A stretch of DNA of 64,000 nucleotides from positions 3,789,501-3,853,500 of the forward strand of contig CM065646.1 of assembly GCA_033220425.1 (NCBI GenBank), read 5' to 3'. This document shows, piece after piece, positions 1-12,057 of the stretch. Both the position numbers and the translations under genes were made by a program. Numbering within the stretch: the stretch's first letter is position 1; each line of letters begins with the position of its first letter. This DNA is from Lepraria neglecta (taxonomy: Eukaryota; Ascomycota; Lecanoromycetes; Lecanorales; Stereocaulaceae). The notes under the pieces were generated by a model. It was not told the DNA's origin. It saw nothing but the letters and a program-made list of their open reading frames with translations, and searched no databases.

Positions 1-799
1 ACTGGCATGAACCGCCCCTGATTGTTATCCTGAATGTCGGATACCAGCTACATCGTTATTGCAAATATTCCACTCCTTGCCCTGAGGCCGGAAAACAGGT
101 CCTTACTTCACTCGACTTATATCAAGCTGCTTCCTACATCTTTAGCTAAAGCCACGCTGGCAGCGGAAAATGCATGCTAATATACGTCGAACAGCCGGGG
201 GATGAGGACAGTGATATTGGCATTGAGCAAGATTATCTCAGGCGGCCATGCGTCACTGCTAGAACACCTTATCAACATCGTCTCCGGCGAAGCCTCTGAG
301 GCAAGTAACCTGCGTGCGAGAAATGGAATTGAATTATCTTGAGGGTGGGTGATGCAACAAGTCAGATGGGCCGCATGATTGGAAACACACAGCAGCTGGA
401 GCGGGTGGCCTGTTTCATAACAAACAATATCTGACACCATTCTCTCTAGACCAAGACTACCAGCAGATTTCCACCTTGACCGAGTTACGATCTTGGTATA
501 GTGAGGTCGTTATCGACCTTCAATTTTCAGGACGATGGCGATGAGCAGGGATAGAACAGGCAGAACTTTAGTTCACTGAGATGTTGGCCAATAACTTGCT
601 ACTGGTGTGACCAACGAGTAGAATTAAACAGCCGACAGAGTAAATCATACGCTGAGATTTTTGGAAGATGGAATACACTACATAAAGCTGGCATCCGATT
701 GCCTGACCAGCAGCTATCCTTTGCGATGTAGCACGAAGTAACCGAGTTTGACCTGATCACATATCAAGGTGGCAGCAATCGAATCAGCGGAGAGCAGGT
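1..799. other. Gene-poor left edge
   Basis: I see no supportable gene here. One plus-strand frame is open from the window edge to a TAA near base 150 (about 49 residues, no recognised motif). It could be the tail of a gene cut by the window boundary, but nothing confirms this. The other open frames are short and lack splice or codon support. Confidence 0.4.
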
Positions 800-1420
800 A
801 TCCTTGGCAGTGAATCCGGGAGCAATAGCCGTCTTTTACTCAACTAGACCATCTCCTCATCTCCGCCACCTCCTCCTGCGCCACCAAGAGAAATACCAGA
901 GCTGGCAGTGTCTCCGCTGCCACCTCCAACCCCCAACATCACCAGTGTTGGAGCCGACTGAGATTCCGTCGGGATTCCGCCACCATGGTTTCCGCCTCCA
1001 TTTCCACCTGTGGCTCCGGGGGAAACTTCCGCCTACAGTTTCTCCTTTGGCTTACGAGGGATTTGAGCCCTGACTACCGCTGGCCCCCAAATTCCGTGGG
1101 GAACATCTTCGAGATCAATATGGTCAGGCAGCTTGCGTAGGAACAGCGAAGGCGGATAGTATTAGAAAGAAGCAAGGGCTCTGGTTCTTTCCAGGGTATG
1201 GAAAGCTCACCACTACGCCTTTCTGTACTTTTCCCGCTGTCAAGTGATAAAACTGCAGCTGATATCTAGAGATGTATGGTTCCAGACGACCAAGCTGGCC
1301 ATCGAAATGTCCAGGATCTATGTGGGAAGAGTGCCATCCGCCTTGTATCACGCTGGACATTTGTTTCAAAATGTTCAAGGCAGGTGGGCTGACGGCCATG
1401 TGTGACACGACGAAGCTCAT
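800..1420 (-). pseudogene. Degenerate glycine-rich gene remnant, unidentified
   Basis: The minus strand reads as a protein-like sequence in two frames. The first is an open stretch of about 98 codons (1420-1124). The second, shifted by one frame, contains LPDHIDLEDVPHGIWGP and then a Gly/Ser-rich tail ending near base 825. The second frame is broken by two TAG codons, after KPKEKL and after GDEEMV. I do not recognise the family. The mix of sensible text, frame change and stops suggests a decayed gene, but chance low-complexity sequence is possible. Confidence 0.25.
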
Positions 1421-1744
1421 TCGGTCACACTCTAAGACGAGTGCATGACACTAGAATAAACGCGTGCACGGCGAATATTGCACTTAGAGCCTTTTATTTA
1501 AATGTCTGTTTCATTGATTGAAAATAAGGTAAATGGCGCTGTCAACCTTGGGCCCTAGTGATATTCCATTGGTTCAAACATCAGCACACACGATATCATC
1601 ACAATCCCCACATGACTTCAGGGAAAACTGATAGCCTTTAGTTACATCTAACAGCAGTAAATCATGCCATCCCCACGTGTCGCACTTATTTGCCAGCACG
1701 CCAAACGATATCTCTGTATCCTGCCCACTTCTACTGTGCCTCTC

Positions 1745-1929
1745 CATCTTCCGATTTGCGATCCAACGCAAATCTGCTCAATCGGAGATTTCCATGTGAC
1801 TTGAGGTCTGTACCATCGGAAATTTTCATGTGACTTGAGGTCATTGGAGAATTCACTTATACAAATTGCATCTTCCGATTTGCGGCCCAAAGCAAATCTG
1901 CTCAATCGAAGAATTCATTCATACAAATT
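1745..1929. repeat. Imperfect direct repeats upstream of the protease gene
   Basis: A block starting CATCTTCCGATTTGCG occurs at 1745 and again at 1869, spaced 124 bases, each followed by a near-identical GCAAATCTGCTCAATCG. Between them the phrase CATGTGACTTGAGGTC occurs twice (about 1792 and 1827). ATTCACTTATACAAATT and ATTCATTCATACAAATT form a third pair. The blocks sit 150-340 bases before the ATG at 2081, so they lie in the probable promoter and may be regulatory-element duplications. Confidence 0.7.
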
Positions 1930-2080
1930 ACCCCACTCCCGACTCCGATTTCCTTGAAGTTACTCCGTCTCGTGCCACCTTAAGACTCAAACTTAATCTC
2001 TCGCTCTTCCTTACTTTGTCCCTGCCACTTTCAACTTCTGAAGTCTTATAATCAAAAACCTACTTCGAACGCCCGCCACT

Positions 2081-4028
2081 ATGGATCCAACAGGACCAAT
2101 TTCTCTTTCATCAAGACCTACAAGCTTTCTACCAGGCGAAAGCTACTCATTGAAAAAAAAATGGGAACAGCGGTCAAGTCAAAGGTCAAGTTCAGGCTCC
2201 TCGGGCGATTCGTACGACGGCCCAATTGTGCACTTAGACCCTTCAGAACCACGAGCAGGATTTCCGGCGCCACTACCCCAGCTTCCTCTGAATATCAAGG
2301 GTATTTTTTCAAATCATGCACGTATACCAGTCTGGCAAAAGTGCCAATCCCATGTCAGGGGCATCTTCGACGAAGCAGGAATCGACTTTGAGAGTATCGG
2401 AACCTACATGGTCAAAGGCAAGAACGAGCCTCACGCGAAACCCACAATCGTCATCCGCGTAAAACCCAATACTAATAAATCCCTTTGGAGACCGACCTTG
2501 ATCACAATCGGCAAGATGCTACACTCGAACAATGCTCTTGAGCTCCAGGCGACAATCCTGGAACCGGAGGCAGAAGAGCAGAACGACGCTTTCACGATCC
2601 CTCACGACCACCCATTGATCAAGATTTGGCCAGAGAGGCTCAAAGATGCTGTCCTTGAGATCGTCGATGACATGGACTGGTTACAGCTCAATGTCTGCAA
2701 ATGGGGTCCTACTGAGCAGGCTGCGAAGCCTAGTATTCTAATCATCGTCAAGGACAAGACCGAGGCTCCTTGGGACAAGGTCTGTCAGACAATACGTGAA
2801 ACATGCGCTTCTCGCGGAGTAGCAGATCTTGGAGTTGCTGTGGAAGAGGGTGAACTCATGGGTGCTTTTCTTGACGACCCAGGCGCCCGTCAGGGCCACC
2901 AATCACTTCAGCAAGGAATCCCTATGGGACACTCTATTGGCGTCGGGCCAAGAGGAGGTGGAACAATGGGAGGATATCTTGTTCTTGTGGACCCGAAGAA
3001 ACCACAGGAAAAGACACCAATCTTCCTAACCAATTGGCATGTCGTACGACCGTCCAATCCTCAGCTACCCGCTGGTAAGTCTGATACCACATGCACAGTT
3101 CTCTAGATATACTAACATAGAACAGAATGGGACGATGGACCGCGCCCGTACGGGAAGTGGCCAGAGCATACTTCCAACATTCTCCAATCTCCAGCGCAGG
3201 CAGATGTGAACTCTGAGATTGCGTACATTCAAAATAGGGCACCGCTTTTACAGGGCAGTACAAAATGGATAAATCTTCAGGCACGTATGGCTAGTGGTAC
3301 AGCTACCGAGATGGAGCGTGACGCCCACCAATCAATGGCAGATACCTTTCAAGAGAACCAAATACGCTTGCAATTTCTGAAAACATACACCAGACCAAAC
3401 TCCTTGCGTTTCGGCCAGTGCAAGATGGCCTCCGGTTACCGCAAAGTGAAGACTAAGGAAGGTCCTGAAGGGGTCGATAGCGCCCTAGACTGGGCCATTG
3501 GGGAACCTATAGGTCAACGAATTGGCGGCAACATCGTAAGTACTGCCTTGCAGCTACTGCACGACTGAAACGCTAATGTATCTTCAGTTGCCGAGTCAAG
3601 AACTACTAGATTTCTTTGCCGGTAAAGGCCGATACGATCTCATCGGGCGAACCCATGTGGAACATATCAATACCAGGCCAATCTACCTGGGCCAGGATGT
3701 CTTTAAAGTCGGACGAACGACTGGCGTCACAATGGGCAGGGTATCACAGATTACGACCCACACTAGAATCGAACGACAACCCAACAGTGCCCACGCGAGA
3801 CCCATTCGAACCACCTTCGAGCATTACACCATCAGGGCCCACTATACGGAGCGCTTCAACGAGGCAGGTGATTCAGGTTCATGGATCTTTGATGAGAATG
3901 GTAATTTGTGGGGGCTGCTTTGGGGTGGGTGTGTCAAGAGCGGCGACTGCTACTTTACACCAATTGGGTATGTGATTGCAGATATCGAGAAGTACACTGG
4001 CAAGAAGGTTGAAATGTACAAAAGTTAG
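2081..4028 (+). CDS. Trypsin-fold serine protease-like protein
   Basis: Three exons (2081-3074, 3126-3535, 3588-4028) give 614 residues. Intron 1 is GTAAGT...CAG (51 bases) and intron 2 is GTAAGT...TTCAG with a CTAAT branch site. The C-terminal part looks like a chymotrypsin-fold protease. The candidate triad is His319 in TNWHVV, Asp453 in ALDWAIGEP and Ser564 in the GDSGSW motif, with KVGRTTG before it. No signal peptide is visible; the N-terminus is Ser-rich and hydrophilic, so an intracellular location is inferred. The first 300 residues have no domain I recognise, although two stretches (around residues 95-170 and 190-260) look like related alpha/beta modules with VIRVKP and LIIVKD strands. 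The substrate is unknown. The gene ends with TAG. Confidence 0.85.
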
Positions 4029-6185
4029 TGATTGGTTCTGAGATAATACAAGGCGACTCATTCTTCATCCAATGCGTAGAGCTCAACATGATCATCCTGT
4101 CTCTTGTTCTGGATCATAACTTGTCATGGCAACCATCGTGCCTGGTACAGAGCACGAGCCCACAAACACAGCAAGGTTTCAGCAAGGCATCCAAATAAGA
4201 CTGCCAGATGCGCGACATGGTTCCGCGAAATGCCGTGAGTAATGCATCAGTGCAGGGAATCAGGCTGCATGTCAATATCAGAAACTTTTCCAGAGCGGTT
4301 CTCAAGAACTTAGATTCTCAGCCGACGTGCAGAGTCATCCACTCAACCATTTCAACAAAAAGCTTTGCATATACATCTATACCCTCTATTTGTTTATCTA
4401 TTGTGGACATCGCTAGCAGCGCAAACGGCGGTGTCACTCTGTCGCTAGTCCCATTCCACCGCATCAATCAATATTATCCTTACCAGCAACCACAGCATCA
4501 TTTAAATCAGCACACGACTCTAACAAAACTTGGAAATCACCCATTAGGTGCATCCTTCCATAGCATCTTGTGGCTCCCAGCAACCTCACACTTATTTGCC
4601 AACAATCCAGACGCCATCTTGACATTCTGCCCCTTCATACCGTACACTACCAAAGCGGCAGTTGCATTCCTGCAATCAAAATCTACTCACGAAACCCGTC
4701 TTCGTATACAAGCATAAACGAAAGAGGTGTAATTCGTATCGATCGTAGGGCCTTCACAGCGGCCTTCACAGCGCGCAACATCTAATTGACACAAACCGTC
4801 TGTCTCCGGATTGCTACAACAAGGGAAACAGGCGGAGGCTATATTTCTGCCGAGATTGGGCTCGACTCCGTGAGTTCTGGCTTTAGTATCCTTGGTTAGA
4901 CGGAAAAAATAGATTGCATTGAACAGTCTCCATGGCGTTGTCTGATACCCGCATCAAACGTCCCCCACGCAGAAGCCTGTCCGACCATGGTTTTGGCTAG
5001 GCTCTTGTCAGTGTGTGAAAGCAAGAAGGGAAGAGGGATTCGCCTACGACGCAGTGGTAGCCATTGAGTTCATATACGAAGCATGGTGTAAAATAGCGTT
5101 CCTACTAGCATTTGGGTATGAACCCATCTTCAGAAACATTATTCTTTTCGCTCCAAGAGCCGAACTCGTCCTCGTCCTCGTCCTCGTTGGTGACCGGGGC
5201 TTGCTCGCCAGCGCGTCTGAATGCGTCCTCTTTGGTGCTGGCGCTGCAGGTGGAAGAGGTGCGCTCTCTTAATTCAACCCCTTGAGGAATAATAGGATGT
5301 GGAGAATAAGCATGTTAAATTCAGTTGAACGAGAGTGAAACTGTCTGATTGAGCAACCAAGACGATTGATAACTAGGGGCTTGAGAGAATGAACGCGCAA
5401 GAAAATCTTAGGAATCATGGCTACCCTTAGTAAGATTTGAGAAAAAAGCTGTCTAGCTATTGAAAGTTTCCGTCGAACAAATCAACAAGCTCAATTGAAG
5501 ACGTACTATCTCCTTCCGAGCATTTGTAAGATCGCTTTTACTCAGCTAACTTCTCACCGCCTGCTCCTCAATGACACTCATGTCCAAAGGATTGCCACCT
5601 CTGCTGCTTTTATAACATTATTATATGGGCCGAGGTGATATCACGAGATCCGTGGGACCGTGTCCCCGTCAATGCCTTGGTGGAGGCTCGGGAAACAGAG
5701 GAACGTCCACTATTGAAAAATCAAAGCCACTTCGACACGACTACACCATCAGGGTCCTAACATCCCAATGCCACGATAGCCAAGCTTTAGGCCTCTTTCT
5801 GTGCTCTACTTCGTTAGACACGCTAGTTGTTGACGAGATTTGCAGTCCCACAGCCACAGTGAGTAATGATCGAGTCTCAAAAAGGGTTTTTTGGTAGCCT
5901 CGTTAGCGCGCCTCGCTTCATAACATCTGGTGCGCTTGCACATCTCCCTTCCACTGTACGGATAGCCAACCACACTGTGGAATGGCGCTTGGCAGATACT
6001 CATGCTTAGGAGTAGGATCTGGCAAATATATATGAATGGTGCTATGCTAAGAATCGTCAAGATTGCCATGGGTATCCAAATGCTTGTAATTAGATGTTCT
6101 ATTCTGATCAAGGGTATCAACATGACATGCCATTCTAAAGAGTTGGGTTATCTTTTTCAACACACGCTAGCCAACAAACAGCAGG
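4029..6185. other. Long gene-free stretch
   Basis: About 2.1 kb with several unconvincing open frames (the longest is a plus-strand frame at 4208-4717). None shows a domain, coherent splice sites or coding character. It probably holds the 3' regions of the flanking genes and unannotated intergenic DNA. Confidence 0.5.
5165..5188. repeat. CTCGTC hexamer microsatellite
   Basis: Four tandem CTCGTC-type units, the last ending in CTCGTT, lie in otherwise non-repetitive intergenic sequence. Confidence 0.8.
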
Positions 6186-9100
6186 CTATGCAGCAACAAT
6201 TCCAACTTTCCCTCCGCTCAAACTTTTACCTATTCCAAAATGCACAACTGGTCCTGTCGTCCTCGACCCCGTTATCATCTTCAATCGTTTTCTTCGCGCT
6301 TCGCCATCCCTCTCCTCTCCTCGCGCAGATTTCTCGTCAACCCACGCAATCTTTTCTATGCGGTAGCTCATGCCGTCGTGATCGCCTCCCCAGGCGCGGG
6401 ACTTGATCCCGTGCATGACACGCGGCGTGTAGTTTTGCAACGTTGGAAGTATGAGTAAGGTTAGGTGGAGGTCCATGCCGGGAGGCGGGAGCATTGGCGA
6501 TGCAGGTGAAGCTGATAGGGTCGACTGCTGTTCTGATTCTTTCAAGTCCGCTGTAGGATTCAATTCCATCATAGAAATGTCGACTAAATCGCCCCAGTCG
6601 CCGCGGACCCAGCCTGAGTGGATGGCAGCTGTAAGGGGATCTGAGTCGTCGGTGTATATATCTGTGCCCCACACGGCGCGACGGAGGCAGACTTGCTCGC
6701 GCTCTTCCTTTGAGAGATAGAATTTGGGGATGCGAACTGTTAGGGTGCAGTTCTCTTTTCCCTCGCAGCGAGGGATTGTGTACGGGGCGGTCGTATATGA
6801 CAATTTAGAGTCCATGGAAGCTTGTGATGTAGGTGATTCGATAGTTGGGGAGTAGACTATCGAGCCAAGATGCTGGCGTGGGAGGGTTTGAACGCTTTCG
6901 AGAATTCGGTCGTTGTTGATGATCGTGATTGGTATGCGCGGAGGGGGCTTAGTGACAGGGGTTTTCGTATGATTGTGATACGAAATAGTGCCATCAGGGT
7001 TATGATGGTGGTGGAGATGATGATGATGGGACGAGGATCTATTTTGATCGTCGAGACGATGATGGTGACGGCTATCAGGTTAGCTGAAGGCCTTTGTAGG
7101 AATTAAGGCAAACTTACTGGTGATGGTGATGGCCATGTCGGCTTTTCTTTTCGCCCCTTCTTGAGCTGGTCTGGGGATTTATCGCATGACTTTCAAGTAT
7201 CTCAACATCGTCGTCATTTTTCACCTTTCTGCTCCTCTTGCCAGCTCTTGACCCATTGCGAGAAGATTTCCCGAGCTCGAATAGATCCTTGCGACTTGAG
7301 AAAGGGAGACGCTGGTCCGAGTCGTGGTTCTGCTTTGGACTTGGAGGTGGGAAGGGAGTAGAGGCCCCGCTGTTGCTGCCGACACCACTCCCAATACCTG
7401 CAAACATCCGTGAGAACTCATTCTTGATACTCGGATCAGTCGACGGTCCCCTTGTCTGGCCCTGAGCTCCCTGAACAGCTTGAGGCAGTGGAGAGATACG
7501 TCCCGGACGTTTGTTTTCAAACATCGTGGCAAGCATGGCTCGGTGGCTCTGGCTCCCATCTTCGGCAGTCCTACTCATTTGAATCCCCCCATCAACACTG
7601 CCATTGCCATCTCGGCCGGATAAAGAGTTATGTGGGTTCGATTGCACCTGTCGTTCATTCCCATTATCAAGGAAGCGATGTCGTGAAGCCGATGGGGAGT
7701 AGTTCGGTACATTTTGATTTTGTCGTTGACGCTCCTCTCGTAATCGGCGAAGTGACTCTTCGGACATAGGTCCTTTGGTTGGGTTGTACTGGGAGTGTAG
7801 GTCACGATCGAAAATCCGACTAGTAACCGAGTCCTTGTCTGGACGTGGACCACTTGAAGGAGGCTCAGAGAATACTGATGACTGGGTCAAGAAGGGATAG
7901 TCCATGCCACGCAAGCGATCGTCCCGAGGGCTGCCCTGGGCTGCAGAGAGCTTGTCTTGTTCTAGCCGCTGTTGACGTTCGAGCTCAGCTTGTCGTTCGA
8001 GCTGCGCTTGTTGCTCAAGTCTAGCCTGCCGTTCAAGTTGAGCCTCCCGGCTTAGGTATTCAAATGATGAGACACGAGCTGGACGCGCGCTCATGTCCCT
8101 CCCAACAGCTTCCCCAAGCCTGGTTGTATCTGCTCGAAGAGATTCTATTTCCGTCCTCCTTTTTAATTCAAGCGGAGATTCACGATATCCGTTAGGCTGG
8201 CTTATTGGCCTATCTACAATTCCTCCAATACTGGAATGTCTGTCATGCTGCTGTCTCCGTTCCAATTGGGCGCTGGTTTCTGATCGAGGCGAGTATTGGG
8301 ACAGCGAGGTTGCGGACAGGGGTCCAAATTGAGATCCATCGGGGGGGCTGGCCTTGACATTTGTGTAGGGCCTATTGGGGGCTCCTCCAGAGTATGCACG
8401 GAAAGGGCGATTTGTTGGAGGCTGCGAGGTGCGAAATTTGTCGGGAGAGCTCCGATGTAGGAAGCCGTTACCATGACTCGTTTTCGTGGGTGAGGAAGCT
8501 GATAGCTGGTGCGCAGAAGAGGAGTATGAGCCTGTCGGGGAAGTGCTGTTTATCTGCGCAGCTGCGGCGGGCTCTCGAGGAGTTCTCGCAGGGCCGGAGT
8601 CAAGCATAGACGAGATTGACATGCTGCTTCCAGGACGAGCTATTGACGATAGAGCCGGCAATTCGCGTCGGCCTGAGAAGGGAGGCGGCGGCGGAGGGAC
8701 TTGTGACATGGTAGCTCGAGCATTGTAATGAGGAGAGGGAGAGGGCGGTAACATGGGGCGCCCATTCATGGGAGGAGGTGGTGGAGGGGGGAGGAACTTC
8801 TTGTGTAGCTTGAGCAATCATCATTAGTCAGCAATTGTGTCTTCTCCACCTGTATACGAAGGCTGCATTTGTTATGCGACGAGAATAGCCAAGGGTCACG
8901 CGGGGCGCGGGCGAGGGGTAGATCATGCGCCAAGACGATGTGCGTACCTCCATACATCCTGGGAGAGCTTGTCCGGTGCTCTTGCTGGCGAGCAGCGTCT
9001 CTTTGGGATACAGGATCTTGCAGCGAGGTCCCAAAGGCCGACGAGGGCGGAGGAGGAGGCAAGGAGCTGGACGATGATCCTGAGAATTTCAAGGGCGTCA

Positions 9101-10012
9101 GCAACAGCTCTCTCGGCAGGCATCCCGCCGCTAAACTTTAATGCGCCACTTGCAAGGGCAGTTCCGCTGTGTCGGATCGCGATTCGCGGAGCTATGGAGA
9201 AACCAAAAACAATCTAGACCGCAGTAGGGGGAAATATGGAAATGCGATATAGGATTGTTGTAAAAACATGAAATAACACGTATAACTTGCTTGCAAGGAT
9301 GGAGGGCATGAAAAACCATCGAATGCGGTGAGGTAACATTTGACACAGATCGACAGTGAATGTAGATTATGCAGTGTGCTGCACGTGGAGCTGATCACCG
9401 CTTCTCGAAGTGCGACCATAGACATGTCCTCATTACGAAATGTCTGGGCTTTCAAAATAGCATCGGTGCGAATGCGCATATTTTGAACAGTGCAGTCGAA
9501 GAAGCGCGATACAAGCGATGGATGTGTGTTGCGTAGAAAAACGATCGGAAGGTGCAAGAGATTGCAGGGAGACAGAACTCTCACTATGCGGGAATAATAG
9601 AAAAAATATGGAGCGACTGTCTGTACTGAAGCGTGAGCTGCTTACCGTCACCACTCTGCGACCTATATCGATCCATCCTTCCCTCTCCAAACATCCAACT
9701 CGCACCATTTTCCTGTACCCTATCCCTGTTCTCCATCGCTACACCTGAAGCCTCTCTTTGTAGACCTACAGCATAGTTGCCATGGCTAAACGGACTCTGT
9801 GACAGCGGTTTGTGCTGTTCATGGCGGACGTCTTCCTGCTCATTTCTGCGCGGGAGGAATGGATCGTGATTGAGTGTAGGTTGCGATGTGCGCAGCGGTG
9901 CTTGCAAGGTGTAGGGAGGCGGAGGTATAGGGGCATGTCGTGCGTCGCGTACACCTGGTGGTGAAAGTGGTCGAGCGAAGGGCTGGTGTAAAGGAGTATT
10001 TCGAGGATCCAT
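6186..10012 (-). CDS. RXT3: Rxt3, histone deacetylase (Rpd3L-type) complex subunit
   Basis: Exon 1 runs 10012-9646 (MDPRN start) and exon 2 runs 9079-8948, with a phase-1 junction whose acceptor CTCAG is preceded by TGCTGAC. Further exons run to 7118 and then 7071-6186. The last intron (7117-7072, GTAAGT...TAG, 46 bases) lies inside a His-rich tract. The C-terminal domain has the family signature: RQHLGSIVYSP, then AVWGTDIYTDDSDP and HSGWVRGDWGD. The N-terminal two thirds are Pro/Ser/Gln-rich, with a Glu/Arg/Gln coiled-coil-like stretch. In yeast, Rxt3 belongs to the large Rpd3 deacetylase complex in the nucleus. The junction from exon 2 to the Pro-rich exon fits only if one C is missing from the six-C run at 8786-8791; otherwise a weak acceptor at 8716 must be used. 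The gene ends with TAG. Confidence 0.85.
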
Positions 10013-10539
10013 TTTTCTTCGAGCAAGAACGTGCAAGAAGCTATTGTAGAGCCGCTAGTCACACAGTTCGGTGCATCAACGTATAGTGAAACAGTCTTGC
10101 TAGAAGTAAGTGATGGTATAGCGATCCAGCAATGTATGCCAGAGGCCGAGGGCGCTGTGGCAGTGTGTGGGTGGAATGGGAGGGAGCTGCAGGGCTTGTC
10201 ATGACACCACAGATCGCTGGGAATAGGTTTGGTGCTTAGCGCGGAATGCCCCTGGTACGAAGCCGCGCCCCACGTCACTTCCGCTGCACGCTTCCAAAAA
10301 CAGAAACAATCGAATTATAGCAAACATCCCGAAGTGAATGATAATTCACCGCAGTATCTATAGGCAATTCTCCGCGATTCGTGGTCGCATTCACACCGAG
10401 AAAACGTTTTCAATGAAGGTGTGGGGTCCGAGGCCTGTGTCTTGCATTGGATGACCTCGACACCGCCGTAGCAAGTGCACGTGGCCTCCCAACATGAGCT
10501 CGTCGAATCCTAGCAAACCACCCTCAGCCTCTCGAGAAC
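10013..10539. promoter_or_regulatory. Shared promoter between RXT3 and BTN1
   Basis: The two coding starts are divergent and about 530 bases apart, so both promoters must lie here. No clear TATA box is assigned. The BTN1 side contains an upstream ATG, listed separately. Confidence 0.5.
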
Positions 10540-10586
10540 ATGCTACCTCTACCTGGATCTCCAGCAGCATCTTGGGCCATGTATAA
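10494..10586 (+). promoter_or_regulatory. Upstream ORF overlapping the BTN1 start
   Basis: An ATG at 10494 opens a 30-codon frame that ends in TAA at 10586, beyond the inferred BTN1 ATG at 10540 and in a different frame. If the transcript includes it, ribosomes starting here would bypass the main start, so it could lower BTN1 translation. Whether it is in the mRNA cannot be told from sequence. Confidence 0.45.
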
Positions 10587-12007
10587 AGCTCGTATTGCAG
10601 CTGTCTTCAAGGGGGCCGACCCCAGAGTCTGCGTAGCCTTCTGGCTCTTCGGTAACAGCCCTTCCCACATGAGCCCCTCCCCAACACAATTACTCGTCAC
10701 TCCTGGCTGACCTTCACAGGCCTAATCAACAACGTCCTCTATGTGATTATCCTCTCCGCCGCCCTCGACCTCGTTGGCCCCTCGATCCCTAAAGGCGTTG
10801 TCCTGCTCTGCGATGTCATACCTTCCTTCCTCATGAAGCTATGCGCTCCCTACTTCATCCACACCATACCTTACCCCGTTCGCATAATCCTTATGAGCAT
10901 TCTCTCTGCGTTGGGTATGCTACTCATTGCACTGACGCCTACGTATACAGATGGGGGATTAATAACCACGAAGATGACTGGGGTGGTGCTGGCCTCATTG
11001 AGCTCTGGAGCTGGGGAATTGAGCTTCTTGGGATTGACGCATTACTACGGACCATTCAGCTTGGCTGCTTGGGGAAGCGGAACTGGAGGAGCTGGACTGA
11101 TAGGAGCTGGTGCCTATTCTCTTGCCACTACCGCACTGGGTCTGAGCAGCAAGAACACCATCTTCGCTTCTGCATTCCTACCGATCGTCATGCTTGCCAG
11201 CTTCTTTGTCATTCTCCCATGGGCGCCGCTTGCGCGAAGACCAGCTCGCGAACAAGCCAGAAGCTCATCCACCGACGAGGATGAGGGAAGTCTACACCCA
11301 GATACAGAAGCTGCGGAAGAGGAGGGCTTACTTCAGCAAAGTGGAGCTTCAAGTGACAGTCAATCGGTGAACAGGACTACACAGAGCTGGAGTGCGACTT
11401 TCCTCCAAAATCTGCGTCGCTCACGTTCCCTCTTCTTTCCCTAGTATGCCTCACTCTATTCTGCCCCCAAGTCACACTTTCAGCTGATATAACCCCTAGC
11501 ATGCTCCCTCTCCTCCTCGTCTACATAGCTGAATACACCATCAACCAAGGCGTATCTCCCACTTTGCTCTTCCCACTCGCGATATCTCCATTCCACCACT
11601 ATCGCGCCTTCTACCCCACCTACAACGCTATCTACCAATCCGGCGTCTTTATCTCGCGCTCCTCAACCCCCTTCATACGAATTCACAACCTCTATTTGCC
11701 TTCGCTTCTTCAGTGCATCAATCTTGGGCTACTGATACTACAGGCGCTGTTTGATTTTATACCCACAGTTTGGATCGTCTTCGCGATCATATTCTGGGAA
11801 GGTCTACTAGGAGGAGCCGTGTACGTGAATACATTCGCTGAGATCAGCGATCATGTTGCCAAAGAGGAAAGGGAATTTTCGCTAGGTGCGGTCACGGTGA
11901 GTGACAGCGGCGGGATTTGCATTGCTGGATTTGTAGGCATGGCCTTGGAGGTTGGTTTGTGTGGGTGGCAGGTTAGGCACGGGAAAGATTGGTGCAAGCA
12001 AATATGA
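10540..12007 (+). CDS. BTN1: Btn1/CLN3 (battenin) family membrane protein
   Basis: Three exons (10540-10651, 10720-11443, 11500-12007) encode 447 residues, a normal CLN3 length. The introns are phase 1 (GTAACA...CACAG) and phase 2 (GTATGC...CCTAG). Family features are [24 protein letters not shown], and after the acidic central loop [15 protein letters not shown]. Many hydrophobic helices fit a polytopic protein of the vacuole or endosome. Yeast Btn1 affects vacuolar pH and basic amino-acid content; that role is inferred here. The loop between the two halves is Ser/Glu-rich ([10 protein letters not shown]). The start at 10540 was chosen because it is the only ATG in frame with the conserved first helix. 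The gene converges on ARG8, with 50 bases between the stop codons. Confidence 0.93.
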
Positions 12008-12057
12008 AAGGACTATCGTAAAGACATCATGATGTATTTGATTGGATATATAAAACG

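Noticed and set aside
4208-4717. Plus-strand open frame of 169 codons
   Set aside because: It has no domain, biased composition and no splice context; it looks like chance in intergenic DNA.
9766-10278. Minus-strand frame of 170 codons upstream of RXT3
   Set aside because: It overlaps the first RXT3 exon in another frame and has no protein-like motifs.
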